A DNA stretch of 64,000 nt from Earliella scabrosa (Eukaryota; Basidiomycota; Agaricomycetes; Polyporales; Polyporaceae), in contig JABYQQ010000025.1 of assembly GCA_022605405.1 (NCBI GenBank), forward strand, positions 124,001 through 188,000, in the 5' to 3' direction. Positions 37,111 through 48,130 of this stretch are shown here, piece by piece. A program made the translations under genes and the position numbers. Below the pieces are notes generated by a model. It worked only from the letters and a program-made list of their open reading frames with translations, ran no database searches and was not told where the DNA came from. Numbering within the stretch: the stretch's first letter is position 1; every line of letters begins with the position of its first letter.

Positions 37111-37479
37111 CTCGGACAGGATGACGCGTCTGATATCCTTGAACGTGCGCTTGAGGACCTCGAGATGGAGGGGAAGGATGAAGTGACTCTCGATGCTGCA
37201 AGGTCGAGTGGAGCGGGGATGCCTCGGTATGCGGCCGGAGACTGGGCGGAGCCGTGAGCAGAGAAGATGTATCTTACCCCGAGTCGAACATCGTCGGAAC
37301 GCTCTGTGCCCTCGAGCCCGTTTCTGAGGTTGCGACCTCACCTCGTCTGTAGGGCCTTGTCGACCGTCCCCGCTCCCTTGGTCATGTCACACGCGAATGC
37401 TGCGGCCGTATTCTCGACACACGCCCTGGAGCTGCTTCATGTCTGTAGAGGGAGATCGTCCGAGGAGCTCGCTGCACGT

Positions 37480-37590
37480 GCGGAGGAGGAGGAGGAGGAG
37501 GAGGAGCACCAATTTCGGTGGGAAAACAATGCACGCACCGGATGCCGCGTCCCGGACGGCAGCGCGCTCACTGTCCACCACGAGTTCCCC
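37480..37590 (+). other. Relic sharing sequence with 41350-41475 (opposite strand)
   Basis: A (GAG)n tract is followed by TCGGTGGGAAAACA and a run ending near CTGTCCACCACGAGTT. The reverse complement of 41395-41475 has the same order: acidic GA-rich tract, TCGGTGGGAAAACA, and CTGTCCACGAGTTGG. In the 41-kb copy one frame reads YRWENSACAQCRVLPAVRP, a Cys-x-x-Cys-type segment. Both look like remains of one lost gene or mobile piece; the parent was not recognised. Confidence 0.5.
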
Positions 37591-38407
37591 TTAGCAAGCC
37601 CAGTTCATACGTGCCCTCCTGTCCCCCGGGGCAATAGGCCAGGGAGTACGGGCTGAGTGGTGCCCAGCGGCATGCTCATCATCCCGATGATCATGTTACG
37701 CTGACCCAAGTGAGTATCCGATGCGCGCTCTTCACTCCAGGTATGTACGTTCGCTCTACCGCCTTCGTTATTGAGCGCAGCTGAGTGGTGCATGGGTCCT
37801 TCCTTGGTGCCCTTCTTTGACAGCCTCATTCTCCTCCAACGTCAAGCTGTCGAAATGGTGGGCCTCTTTGCGCAGTCGACCGCTACACTTCTTTGCTCCT
37901 CTTATCGCCGACGGCTTCGATTGCCGTCTTTGGCCGTTCGGATCCATCGGTTGGTGCTGGCGACGCATGCCCGTGCACTCTTCCGACCGCACAAGAAGAC
38001 CCGGTATGATCGTCAGATGCTGTACTCATATGTGGCAGGCTGCCGGCACTGTCATGTGTTCCTTATTTATTCGCGCCAGTGACGGTATGGAAGGCGCCAG
38101 GCGAGGAACTGTCATACTCGTGGACGCTAGCATGTCACCTCGAACCGCCTTTGTAGTGCCTAGGATGTGCGTACCTGTGCGGGCTACACGCAATGTGAGA
38201 ACCACCCTCTACCTTGCTGTACCAGTGGAAATAGACTCCTTTAAGCTGAAAGCGTCTGATACAGGAGCCGCTGCGGCGCAGCAGGACATGGACTCGTGCT
38301 CTCGCCACTGTGACATAGCGGAACTTGAACTTGATGCAAGATGAACGGAGCGAGAGTTGTCCATCATCTAACCTTTGCCCGTCTGACTCTCTCATGCAAT
38401 CGCCGAC

Positions 38408-40765
38408 ATGCAACTTGTCCACCCTCTCCTGGCGTCACTAGCTCTGGAAGTCGAAGAGAACATCATCGACGAGCTTCAGGATAACGTGCAGGCGCTCCGT
38501 CGATGTGCCCTCGTATGTCGTTCCTGGCACATCCGCAGCCGCCATCACCTACTTCGTAGCATCCGGATCCGGAGCGTCGAACAGCTCGATGAGCTCTGCG
38601 CCTACTTTCGAACACACTCCGCCCTCCGGCCTTCCGTCAAATCCTTGAGTATTCTACCGACCCGCAGGGAGCACCAATGTCCAGAGATCGTCTGGATCCC
38701 GTTGGTATCACAGCTACCTTCTGTCCAACAATTGACGATAGCCAGCGAGGAGCGCAATTCTTACCGGGAAGTGACGCATCGGACTTCCTTCCACCGGACT
38801 CTCCTCACGTCCCTCCGGTTGGTCCACCACGCTACATCTATACTCTGTCTGTACAAGATTGCCTTCCCAAACCCATCGGAGCTCGTCCGTCTTCTAGCCG
38901 CTTTGCCGTCACTGCGCTGTCTTCGTTGTGAGGATCTACAGATTACCCGGATGGAGGAGGAACCTGTCGAGACGGCCCTCAAGCGTTACAACCGACGGGT
39001 GCATATCAGCGATCTTTACGTGAGTGCATGCCACGCACTCGTGTGCGCTCTAGCTAACACAAGTGGTATGGTAGATACATCAGAGCGTCGAACCAGCGGT
39101 CGCAGAGCTCTTACTTAGCGTGTCGATGCATACGCTGAATGATCTCGTCATGCATCCGTCAAGAAGTGGGTTGAGATAACTGCGATGCTCAGGATAATCG
39201 TGCTTATCTCCCTGTCGTTCTAGCACCTATCGTGCCGCCACTCAGTGCATTAACCTCACTAGAGCTTGAGCTGCCATTCAAGTCATACGTCTCTGCACCG
39301 GAAGACAAGTCCACAATCCAAGATATACGTGCTGTGGTCCAGATCGTTTCCACTGCTCCCCTTCAACACCTGCGCCTCTCTTTTGTCGACATTTTTGCAT
39401 CCCGCATCGCCGCGTGGCGCGCGCTATCGAGCGTAGCGGATGAATTCATCCTTCTGGAGGACGCAATACTTGGGCTATCACTCCGCACAATCACCATCGG
39501 TTTTCCCAACGCGAAACAGAATCGCGCAAGCCGGCTCTTTGACCACATGCGCGAATTCTTCGCTCGTCTCGACAAGGCTGGGCTTCTCCATCTGACATGC
39601 TCAGCTTCTTCCGGTGAGACATATACACTGAATCTGCTCGAGATAGTGCTCACCGGTCATCTCAGAGTCCCGACGCGAAGCCCGTCCCCGACTCTGCGGA
39701 CATGAGGGAAAGATTGACGCCCTCGCCATCTCCCCTGACGGATGCTGGGTTGCAACGCTGTGTTTTGAAGACACTCCCACGTTGATTCTATGGAGCGCTG
39801 CGAGCGGTGCACCCGTTCATGACTGGCAATGGAGTCGATGTCAGCCTTCTTTCTCCCCAGATAGCCAGCTCCTCGGCGCATCAATAGAGGAATATCTGCT
39901 GATCTACAGAGTGGCAGTTCCAGACGCTACGCCCATTCAACTCGCTCTGCCTGAGGGATTCCGCAAGACCGAGCGCGGAGTCGAATCGTATGCCATGTGG
40001 TCATCGGACGGGCGAGAGCTTGTCATCTTTCAAAGCGGTGGCGGCGAGCAGGCGGTACTGCTATATGATGTCCTGTCCACCGCACTCACTCGGCACATGA
40101 CGGAGTTCCTCATCCAGGAGTCAGTACCCCTCCCTTTCACGCCTTTCACCGTTGAGGAAGATGGAGAATGGCTCATGTTCGCTCTCTCCCACCGCCATGG
40201 ATATCGCATATGGGACCTGAAGCGTGGTACCCTCCGTCGTGACTCCCATCGAGAGTCTGCCGCGCCGTTCGCCACCGGCCATGTCAGGTACGGCTGTAGG
40301 TATGCATGCGTACCTCAACGGCCTTCGAGATATTGGGACGTCTTCCACCGCCTCGATATCTTCGATATACCCACGGAACGAGTCGTCGCAACGCTCGAGT
40401 ATCCCTGGTATACTATGAAGACAATGTCCTTCTCCTCAGATCGGTCCCGGATCATGACAGTCTACGACGACACAACTCTGAAGGAACGGGACATCTTCAC
40501 CGGGCATGAGCTATTCTCCTCTCAAGACGCCTACTACCCCGTGCAGTCTTACAGCTTGGGCGCCGCGGCGGTCTCGCCTGACCGAATGCTCGTCGCCCTT
40601 GGCTACCACGATGGCGCGGTGCGAATTTGTCGTGCGGCAAGCGGACAGTGCGTGGCTGTCTTCACGGAGCATGAATCGCGGATCGAGAAACTCGCGTTCA
40701 CGCCTGATGGACAGACCCTGTGTTCTGCGAGCTGCGACGGAGCAGTCGTCCTCCGGCCCCTATAG
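38408..40765 (+). CDS. F-box-WD40 repeat protein (FW5)
   Basis: ATG 38408 starts MQLVHPLLASLALEVEENII, then DELQDNVQALRRCALVCRSW and HIRSRHHLLRSIRIRSVEQL, a textbook Agaricomycete F-box and linker. Exon 1 ends near 39018. A short exon (about 39075-39163, IHQSVEPAVAELLLSVSM...) and a third exon (from about 39224, PPLSALTSLELELPFKSY) follow. The WD40 exon begins near 39661 behind a phase-1 intron and ends at the TAG at 40765. Blades include HEGKIDALAISPDGCWVATL, VSPDRMLVALGYHDGAVRIC, and the last blade LAFTPDGQTLCSASCDGAVV. FW5 is closest to FW3 in both the F-box part and the propeller (TLILWS, then W-W-S-FSPDS). Predicted SCF adaptor with a divergent recognition propeller; no known target. Confidence 0.8.
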
Positions 40766-41039
40766 CACATCACTAGTTAGTTGAACCGTTCTCATTCTGT
40801 CCTCTTCCATTCATCATTCTAAATGTATCTTCTGCGCAGGCTTGGGATAATCTCATATAGCTCGACCAACGACATGTGGGCAGTCTCAGCGCAATGAAGC
40901 GGTGTCGACCCGTCCAGTTTGTCCTGGACGACCTTCCAACTAACACGTCGGTAAGTGACACTGCATCGCAGATCCAAACGTTTTGTCGTGTTCGTTTACT
41001 GCAATCCGCCCTCTGCTTGTGCACATACCTCAGCTTCGA
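40766..41039. other. Intergenic interval after FW5
   Basis: About 270 bp with nothing recognised apart from its right edge, which runs into the WD40 relic and includes sequence like the 3' flank of GW1. Confidence 0.35.
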
Positions 41040-41345
41040 GTATGTACACATGAATTCATGCAATCCAGTCCAAGATGACATTTCATTGCCGGATGAATTC
41101 CGCCCGTTTACGAAGCGGAGCTATAATCGACACCGGTGGACAGCCTCTCGCCATTGGGCGAGAATTGTGGGTGCATCATATTGTCCTCGTGGTTCTATAG
41201 CCCGCGGCAATGTGCCCCTCTCGACACAGTCCCAAATCCTCGCTATGTGGTCTTGGCCGCCTGACGCAAGAATCGTCCCATCGGGAGAGAAGTTGCGAGT
41301 ACGACGGCGGCCCAGCGATATTTGAATCTTCACCCGACGCTCTCC
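41040..41345 (-). pseudogene. WD40 gene relic copied from the 3' end of GW1
   Basis: On the minus strand one frame reads FSPDGTILASGGQDHIARIWD, against FSPDGTMLASGGEDHTVRIWD of GW1 blade 4. Then, after a jump and frame change, HEDNMMHPQFSPNGERLSTG matches the last GW1 blade (HEDKVMHALFSPNGETVSSG). Blades 5-7 are missing. The match runs past the stop codon into the flank: the plus-strand words AGTATGTACACATGAA and GATGACATTT occur at about 41038-41083 and again at 43858-43903, next to the true GW1 end. The copied piece therefore includes non-coding DNA, which points to DNA duplication with internal deletion and not to an mRNA copy. Confidence 0.8.
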
Positions 41346-41470
41346 TGTCTCTTCCTCCATGCTTCTGCGCGCATTGCTTATCCTGACTTGAGACGCAAAC
41401 CAACTCGTGGACAGCGGGCGCACCGCCGGCAGGACGCGGCACTGGGCGCACGCGCTGTTTTCCCACCGAT

Positions 41471-41593
41471 ACTCCTCGTCCTCGTCCTCTGACTTCTCCT
41501 TCCCCTCCTCTTTCTCCTCGCTCTCCTCCTTCTTCTCCTCGCTCTCCTCCTCCTCCTCCTCGCTCTCCTCCTACTTCTTCTCCGACTCCTCCG
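41471..41593 (+). repeat. CT-rich low-complexity tract
   Basis: About 120 bp made almost wholly of TCC/CTC units with CGCTCTCC spacers; the other strand would read Glu/Gly/Arg-rich. It lies directly upstream of FB1 and between it and the WD40 relic. Confidence 0.8.
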
Positions 41594-41639
41594 GTGGTGT
41601 GCGTCCTCGCGAAGGTACCGCGGCACAATCAGCAAGACA

Positions 41640-43247
41640 ATGGAAGAGCATGGTGAAGGAACTGCGCAGCATGTCAGTGAGCCTGCTGTCAATTTGCGAG
41701 CCGACTCCGTGAACTCCAAGCTGGTTATTAACTTAGACAAACTCCGCCTTCTCAGCAGATCCATCACAGTACAAACACTGTGATTTTGGCGCATCCAACG
41801 GTGACACCGGCGCGGACGCTTTTACTATCCCATCATTTATCGACAGAGCTTCTAGAGGAGATCATCGATCACGTATGGGATGAACCGGACGTACTGGACT
41901 TCTGGCGCGATTATGGAGAAGAGTACAACACACTATGTGCACTGTCATTATCCTGCCGCGCTCTCCGCTGGAGGAGTCAGTACCATCTCCTTCACAGGGT
42001 GTCTATTCTGAAAATGTCCCATCTCCGATCATTGGATACGCTCCTCAATGAACATCCCCAGCGTGCAGGCTGTGTCCTCCACCTCGTAGTTCTTTCTACG
42101 ACGCAAAGACCGTCTCCGGCGGAAAGTTTTGCGCCCATTCTTGGTGGTCGTCTTCCCAATCTAATGTTGTTGCGCATCCGCACCGAGTTCAATCGTGTAG
42201 ATGATCTCGAGACAGGGCCAACACTCTCGCTCCATCGAGCAGCTCTGGCGTGCTTCGGCAAGTTTCAATCCATTACACAGCTGCAGCTCTTGGGAGTACG
42301 CTTTGCCATGCTTAGCGAATTCCTACGTCTGGTGCACGCTCTACGGCAACATCTAGCCGTGCTACAATGTATGCAAATATGGTTCCGGAACAATTCCCGA
42401 GCTCTGGAGTGCGTAGATCTATTTCGTCCGGATTCTCGCATACCACTGCGGTCTCTAGACGTACGTACATGCCGCTTTACTCTGCCATATTTCTTCTATG
42501 TACCACTTGGCTGATGGTGATGCCCCTTGTCCTGACTGACAGCTTGCCTTTATCCCGCGGACCGTAATGAGTGGGCTCTTCCAGAACGTCAGTCCCAAAC
42601 ATCTACGGGAGCTAATCATGACCCCTAATCATGGAGGCTCGATCAGCGAAACCGCATGTGCGTCCGACCTGCTGTACGATTCCACGCATCATAAACCTTA
42701 TGCCCGACCACATTCACAGCATTCTTTCACACATTCTCACAATTCGATCATCTCGAATCATTCATGTTCTTTGTCGCTGTCACCGCCGATGGAGCGGAGT
42801 ACACCGACCTTGTCGGCCTCATCTCCCTGCTCAAACCGCACATCGGGACCATCACCGTCTCCCACTTCCTACAAGGAGCGGCTCGGGCACACGTCGTTCC
42901 CAAGCGAACGTTAATCAATGCGATTGGTCGAAATGCTATCATATTGCAGCAGGCATTGGACCCGGGCATATTTTCCGAATACACCCGTGTCGTCTTCCAG
43001 TTCCAAGGCTTGGATGACAGCGAGTCGTGGTGGTGGAAGCAGCTCGCGCCAGTTTTACCGAAACTCTGTGGTCACAAGCGTCCACCTGATAAGCCTCAGT
43101 TCTTCAGCGTGGAGAATGTTACGTGTGAGTTCACCCGTTTGGTGACTATTATTGTCAAGTTACGTTGAACTGCCATACATTCATCAGACAGCGACTGGTC
43201 ACCCTGGGAAGACGATAAGCATCTGTCCGTGGAGGAGTCTACATAAT
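41640..43247 (+). CDS. F-box protein without WD40 propeller (FB1)
   Basis: The F-box region is clear: LLLSHHLSTELLEEIIDHVW, then LCALSLSCRALRWRSQYHLL. The frame with this region has no ATG near its start and an in-frame stop at 41729. A short first exon at 41640 (MEEHGEGTAQH) spliced 41673-41758 (GTCAGT...CAG) would join in frame, so I use it, with low certainty. Later exons give leucine-rich segments (LAFIPRTVMSGLFQNVSPKH; LVGLISLLKPHIGTITVSHF). The final intron (about 43123-43187) is phase 1, and the last exon is only 16-17 codons (SDWSPWEDDKHLSVEEST, stop 43245). In FW1-5 the phase-1 final intron leads into the WD40 exon, so FB1 looks like an FW relative that lost its propeller. Confidence 0.6.
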
Positions 43248-43903
43248 AACGGGAGCTGCCGCGAACTTCCGTGACGAGGACGGACTGTCTTCCCTAGGCA
43301 GGCAAATGGGCGGACCTGATCAGGGGAAGAGGGACGATCCTGTAACTCTGTTCCTGTTTGTCGAGTTGTACTTTTAGCGATACCGTCTGAGCGGCCATCG
43401 TCGGACGTTACTGGCCATGCTCTGTGTCCTCGAGCCCGTCTCTGAAATTCCGATCGACATCCTCGTCCGCGCGGTTGAGTTGGTTTGCGTGGAGTTGATC
43501 TGGGACGACCTCTCGACATACCGTCGCCCTCGGGCGACTGTATGCCTATAGAAAGCTCCGCATGTGACATCATGTCAAACGTGGAACTTGAAGTTCAAGC
43601 CACCGTCATGCGAATGTTGTCCATCTCTCATGCAATCGCCGTCATACGGCCCCTGGTACAGCTTACTGGTCAGTTGAACTTTTGCTTTTCCTGTTTTCTT
43701 GGTTGTATCTCCTTCTCGTGCATGCTTGTTGCCGACACCGTGCCTCGTCCATGAAGGGATGCACAACGCCGACCATCATGGACACGCTCCATCATCGATG
43801 TTTCCTTATCAAACTATCTGCCATATCTACGCTTACATCGTGCGTCATTGAAGTCGGAGTATGTACACATGAACCCTTGCCATGATAGTGCGCATGATGA
43901 CAT
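43248..43903. other. Interval between convergent FB1 and GW1
   Basis: 656 bp. It contains fragments shared with other places in the window: CCTCGAGCCCGT(C/T)TCTGA near 43430, also near 37309, and CTCTCATGCAATCGCCG near 43625, also just before the FW5 start near 38391. No open gene is supported. The 3' end of GW1 borders it. Confidence 0.45.
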
Positions 43904-46591
43904 TTATTCCCTGATGAACTCCTTCGTTTGCCGAATCCGCACAGTCCCGTCATCCGCGCCAGACGACACCGTCTCGCCATTGGGTGAGAAGAGGGCGTGC
44001 ATAACCTTGTCTTCGTGGTCCGTGAAGACCTGAATGCAGTCCCCATCACTCCTCCGCCATACCCGCACCTCCCTGCTGGACGTCGCAGAGACGATGTACT
44101 TGTCGTCGCGCGAGAACTGCGCCGAGTTCACCATGTCGCCATCGCCCTCCAGCGACATTGAGACCTCGCCGCTGAGCGAGTCCCAGAGTTTGATAATGCC
44201 GTCGGCACCCGCAGACAGGATCTGCTTCCCGTCGGAGGAGAACGCGACGCTGTACACCCCGAGAGCATGCTCGTTGAGGTTGAGAAGCTCTTGCCCGGTG
44301 GTCATGCTCCATACCCGGACGCTGCTGTCCTCGGACGCGGTCGCGAGACGTCCAGATTCGGGATGGAACGCGAGAGCCGTGATATTGGCTGTATGGCCCT
44401 GCAGTTCGAAGCGCAATGCGCCTGTCTCAACGTCCCAGATCCGCACCGTGTGATCTTCGCCCCCTGAAGCGAGCATGGTTCCGTCCGGAGAGAAGGTTGT
44501 GAGCAGTACAGCGGCAGTGTGTCCTTCGAGTACGCGTAGTGTCTGGTATGTCTCCGTATCCCAGATCCGCACCGTCTTGTCCTCCGAAGCGGACGCCAAC
44601 TTCGTGCTGTCCGGAGACCAGTCGACCGCATTGACAGCGCCAGTGTGTCCCTCGAGCTTTGCAATCTCGTTGCCCTGCTCGACGCCCCAGACCATGATCC
44701 ATCCCGCTCCAGCCGCGGAGGCGAGACGCTGACTGTCCGGGGAGAACGCGAGGGACCAGATGGTGTCGCCTTTCGGCTCCCACCTGCGGACGACGCTCCC
44801 ATCCTCCACGTCCCATACAATGATGCATGCGTCCTCTGAGCCGCTGACGACCCACTTGCTATCAGGCGAGACAGCAAAGGAGGTGATGGGCGCCGAGTGG
44901 CCGCTCGAGGCAGCCAGCCAGCCTAGCACGATCGGCCGCCTCCCCGTCCTACTTCTGGCAGCCTCATCCGCAGCTGGATCGTTGCTGCGATCGTTCCCTC
45001 CTTGAGATTGCGATGGTCCCGCAATGGGCTGCTCGATCTGTGGGACTATCGATGAGCCTTCCGGCCGCGCTGCGACCGGATCGCTAACAGTCTCGGGTGA
45101 TGGTTCTTCATCCATGTCAAGATCTACGAGAATAATTCCGACTACAGAAAGTAGCAGTCAGCGAGCGTGCAGCGGCGTAGAGGAGGACTTGTAACGAACC
45201 ACCCTCTTGATCTACGTTGATTGCTGGAGGTGCCTCCTCAAGCCCCGCGCGCACATCGTCCGGGATACCTGTCGTCTGAGGGGAATGGGTCAGAATGCGG
45301 TCGGTCGCACAGGGACACGACGTACAGGGAACATGGCCAGAAGGTCTCTGTCAGATGCAATGGCAATAGTTGCGACTGAATGCTACGCCCGAGACGTGAG
45401 TAGGGTATCATCAACCTTGAAATTCCGAAACGTACCTCCAAAATCCACTCCAATAAGACTTCTACGGGATCGTACACCTGTGATAGTAAATTGTCTGTCA
45501 GCATGCACGGTAAATGTACGGCTGTACTTACCATCACCGCCGGAGGATTCTCCTCGAAATCAGGTTCATCCGAAGACGGCTGCGACGCTGCCACCGGTCC
45601 CTCGCCTTGGTTGTCGTCTCCGGGAGGCAGTTCGTGGGGACCAGCCGCGGCTTCCATCGGCTTTGATCGCCACAAGAACCGCTTCTTCATCTTGTAGTAG
45701 TGGAAGAAGAGGCTCTGCGTGGGCTCGAGCTTAGGCAGTTCTTGCGCGGAACTGGATGACGCGGAATGTGGGACAATGTCGGCAGACTCGGAGCTCGTCC
45801 TTGGTCCCGACGGACCATATTTTATGAACTTATGGCCGGAGAGCTCGTTTGAGAAGGAGAGAGAGAATGACAACTTCCCGACGTTAGTGACGCCGCACGA
45901 AATGGTGCCGGCCTTGTGCTTGTAGCTCCCATGGAACGCGGCTGTAACCCACCGCGTCGTCTTGATCGTCCCGCTGACGAATATGATGTCCTCTTGCTTG
46001 AGACCCAGACCGGGACCATTGGGACCGTTGGCAAACTCAAGCCAGCTGTCGAAGTTTTGACGCATGTAGTTGACGATGCGGATCTTGGACTTCAGGTGGA
46101 TCCTCCTCCCCGGTGGCTCAAGCATGAGGACAGCACCTGTATCTTCCGATACTTCGAACTCGAGCTTCCCACCCGCGGAGACGACGATTGCCGGCCTTTG
46201 CGCGCATGAGCAACACAATCGACATAAGCCATAGGATCGTGAGTACTTACGTATCAACTTCCGCCTGAGCTCCTACTTGGCGCGAGGTGATACTGCGACT
46301 CGTGAGGACGTTCTGCGTGATGGCATTCTCGAGAGGGGTGATGTTCAGGTTCTTGTCCGCAAACTGCTGAAAGTCAGGCGGAACTCCGAGTCGTTGATGA
46401 GGTTGGTCGTCGTTGGATTTCATGACGTTGAACAGCTGCCGGAACTTTCCCTGGTCGAAGTAGCCCACCGCGCCAAGTTCTACCTCGGGAATGGTTGCTT
46501 CGGGCTCCGGGTCCCATAAGGGATACCCATAATGAAGCCCAATGAGCTGCTTGGCGTAGATGTTCCAGGCTGCATCTTGTTGTGGGGCCAT
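43904..46591 (-). CDS. GW-domain-WD40 repeat protein (GW1)
   Basis: Minus-strand gene of six or seven exons, about 800 aa, starting at 46591 (MAPQQDAAWNIYAKQLIGLH). The N-terminal domain has the signature HYGYPLWDPEP, then GAVGYFDQGKFRQLFNVMKS. After an intron it continues with IRIVNYMRQNFDSWLEFANG, IIFVSGTIKTTRWVTAAFHG, and FFHYYKMKKRFLWRSKPMEA with AAGPHELPPGDD. I have seen this pattern in many Agaricomycete hypothetical proteins, but no function is known to me; I call it the GW domain for convenience. Mini-exons of 42 nt (VYDPVEVLLEWILE), 57 nt (HSVATIAIASDRDLLAMFP) and 76 nt follow. The last exon, after a phase-1 intron, holds eight WD40 repeats (for example KLASASEDKTVRIWD) and ends GADDGTVRIRQTKEFIRE. 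Probably cytosolic; function unknown. Confidence 0.82.
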
Positions 46592-48130
46592 AGGCCGAGT
46601 TGATCGTGAGGCGACAGCGGGGAGGAGAGACGTTCAAGGGGAAGGGATAATCGGAGACCTTCGTCTCATGTACGTCTACTGACTGGGCTCAGAATCAGAT
46701 AGAAGCCAATGCAATGTGCATCGCCCTATTATCGATGAACTCACTGTGGGAACAAGACGTTTTACTAAAGAGATATGTTGTATCTTCCGCTAGAACGATC
46801 CGGGTGAATGTGGAGGCTACATCCGTCAAAATACATTGGACTGTACCTGTATGACTATCAGCTCAGCGAAACGACACACGGAGTAGTTGTCAGCCTGTAG
46901 CACAATGTTTGACAGACATGAGACGAGTCGGAGATGCAATGGTTGTCTCTAGTGAGGACGCGGAGACACGTGGAGGCGTGGAGAAGTTCTCCCATCAGCG
47001 CTGTGCGCCCAACATCTCATTCAGTATGTGCTTTCCACGGCCACCCACAGAGACATACATGATGCGCATATTTGTTTGCGCAGCCTCGCAAATACACAGT
47101 CGACTCCGGGTTTGAGGAGTCCGAATAGTAGAATGCTCAGCCTCGGTGACGATTTGGCCATACGTCGACGCACCCTGCTGATGGGATACTGTGTAACAAT
47201 GACGATAGTCTCCTCAGAATTTAGCTCTGCACGCTGAGTTCATCTCCTCAAAAACTCACAGAACATCGCGGATCTGCGAGACACTCGACTTTGGTTGATG
47301 GCGATTCAGTGACGAGTCATTCTACAGTGGTTGATGTCCGAATCCTGGACAATGACATCCGCCACCAAGCACAGGGTATCAGCGTAGCTGTTACAATACA
47401 GCTTTAAAACGCTCACTAGCTCTTTTCTTCGACCCAACGATGCAGTGCCAGTGGAAGCAGTACGTGTCTTTGACGAGGAGTCTTGGGCAGAAGTAACGTC
47501 CGCGTTTGACGCCCAACGCATGGACGGGTTTACTTCCGGCCGACATCCCGACTCCCGACCGCGGCTCAAATTCTGCTACTGTAGTACAGTACTCCGAGTC
47601 TGAGCTACATCCATTATCAACACCTACGACTGTGTGTTCCATGTAGCTATAGCGACTACCAGACTCGAGTCCCAGGCCCGGACGGCCCGACATCGTGCCG
47701 AGCGCTCCGTGCAGCCAGCTCATCAGCTCCGGGAGCTCTTGGAGTTGAACTTTACCTTCTGACCTCCAGCCTCATCTATGTATGCCGCAATGCTATCTTG
47801 TGTCTAGCTTTCACTGTCTGCGTACTCTTTTGAGCTACTCTCACCCCGTCACGACTCAGATTCGACTTTTGCCAACTCTCCGTAGTAGCGCTTCGAAGTT
47901 CGAGACATCGTCGACACGGTCCCTAGCAGAGACATTCCCACTGGGTCACGATGGAATCGCTCGAGGCAGCCATGGCGTTGCCAGAAGATTTTCAATGGGG
48001 GCTGCCAGACACATGCATGCAGCGTGACCGTGGTTCTGTGGTATAAGGTTCAACGCCAGGCGGTGTTTCCCGCACAGCCTACCCGTGGATATATACGAGC
48101 AGCGAACGCGTCGCTCGTCCACCCTCCTCC
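46592..48130. other. Divergent intergenic region between GW1 and GW2
   Basis: 1.54 kb between two start codons on opposite strands, so it should hold both promoters, possibly a shared one. No clear TATA box was fixed. A 110-codon minus-strand frame at 47391-47723 was looked at and not accepted. No repeat was seen. Confidence 0.4.

Larger units (their letters stand above)
32886..38407. other. Gene-poor interval between the WD40 pseudogene and FW5
   Basis: No intact gene is supported. 33.0-35.8 kb shows overlapping open frames (for example 33508-34194 minus) without domains. 35.9-37.1 kb is a degenerate tandem array, and 37.1-37.6 kb carries fragments with protein-like composition and a GAG-rich tract. 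The stretch 37.7-38.4 kb, just upstream of FW5, shows a 175-codon frame that is not convincing. Confidence 0.4.

Noticed and set aside
41471..41593. Glu/Gly/Arg-rich protein on the minus strand of the CT tract
   Set aside because: The translation only reflects the simple-sequence tract.
47391..47723. 110-codon minus-strand frame between GW1 and GW2
   Set aside because: No signal peptide, domain or paralogue; likely chance.
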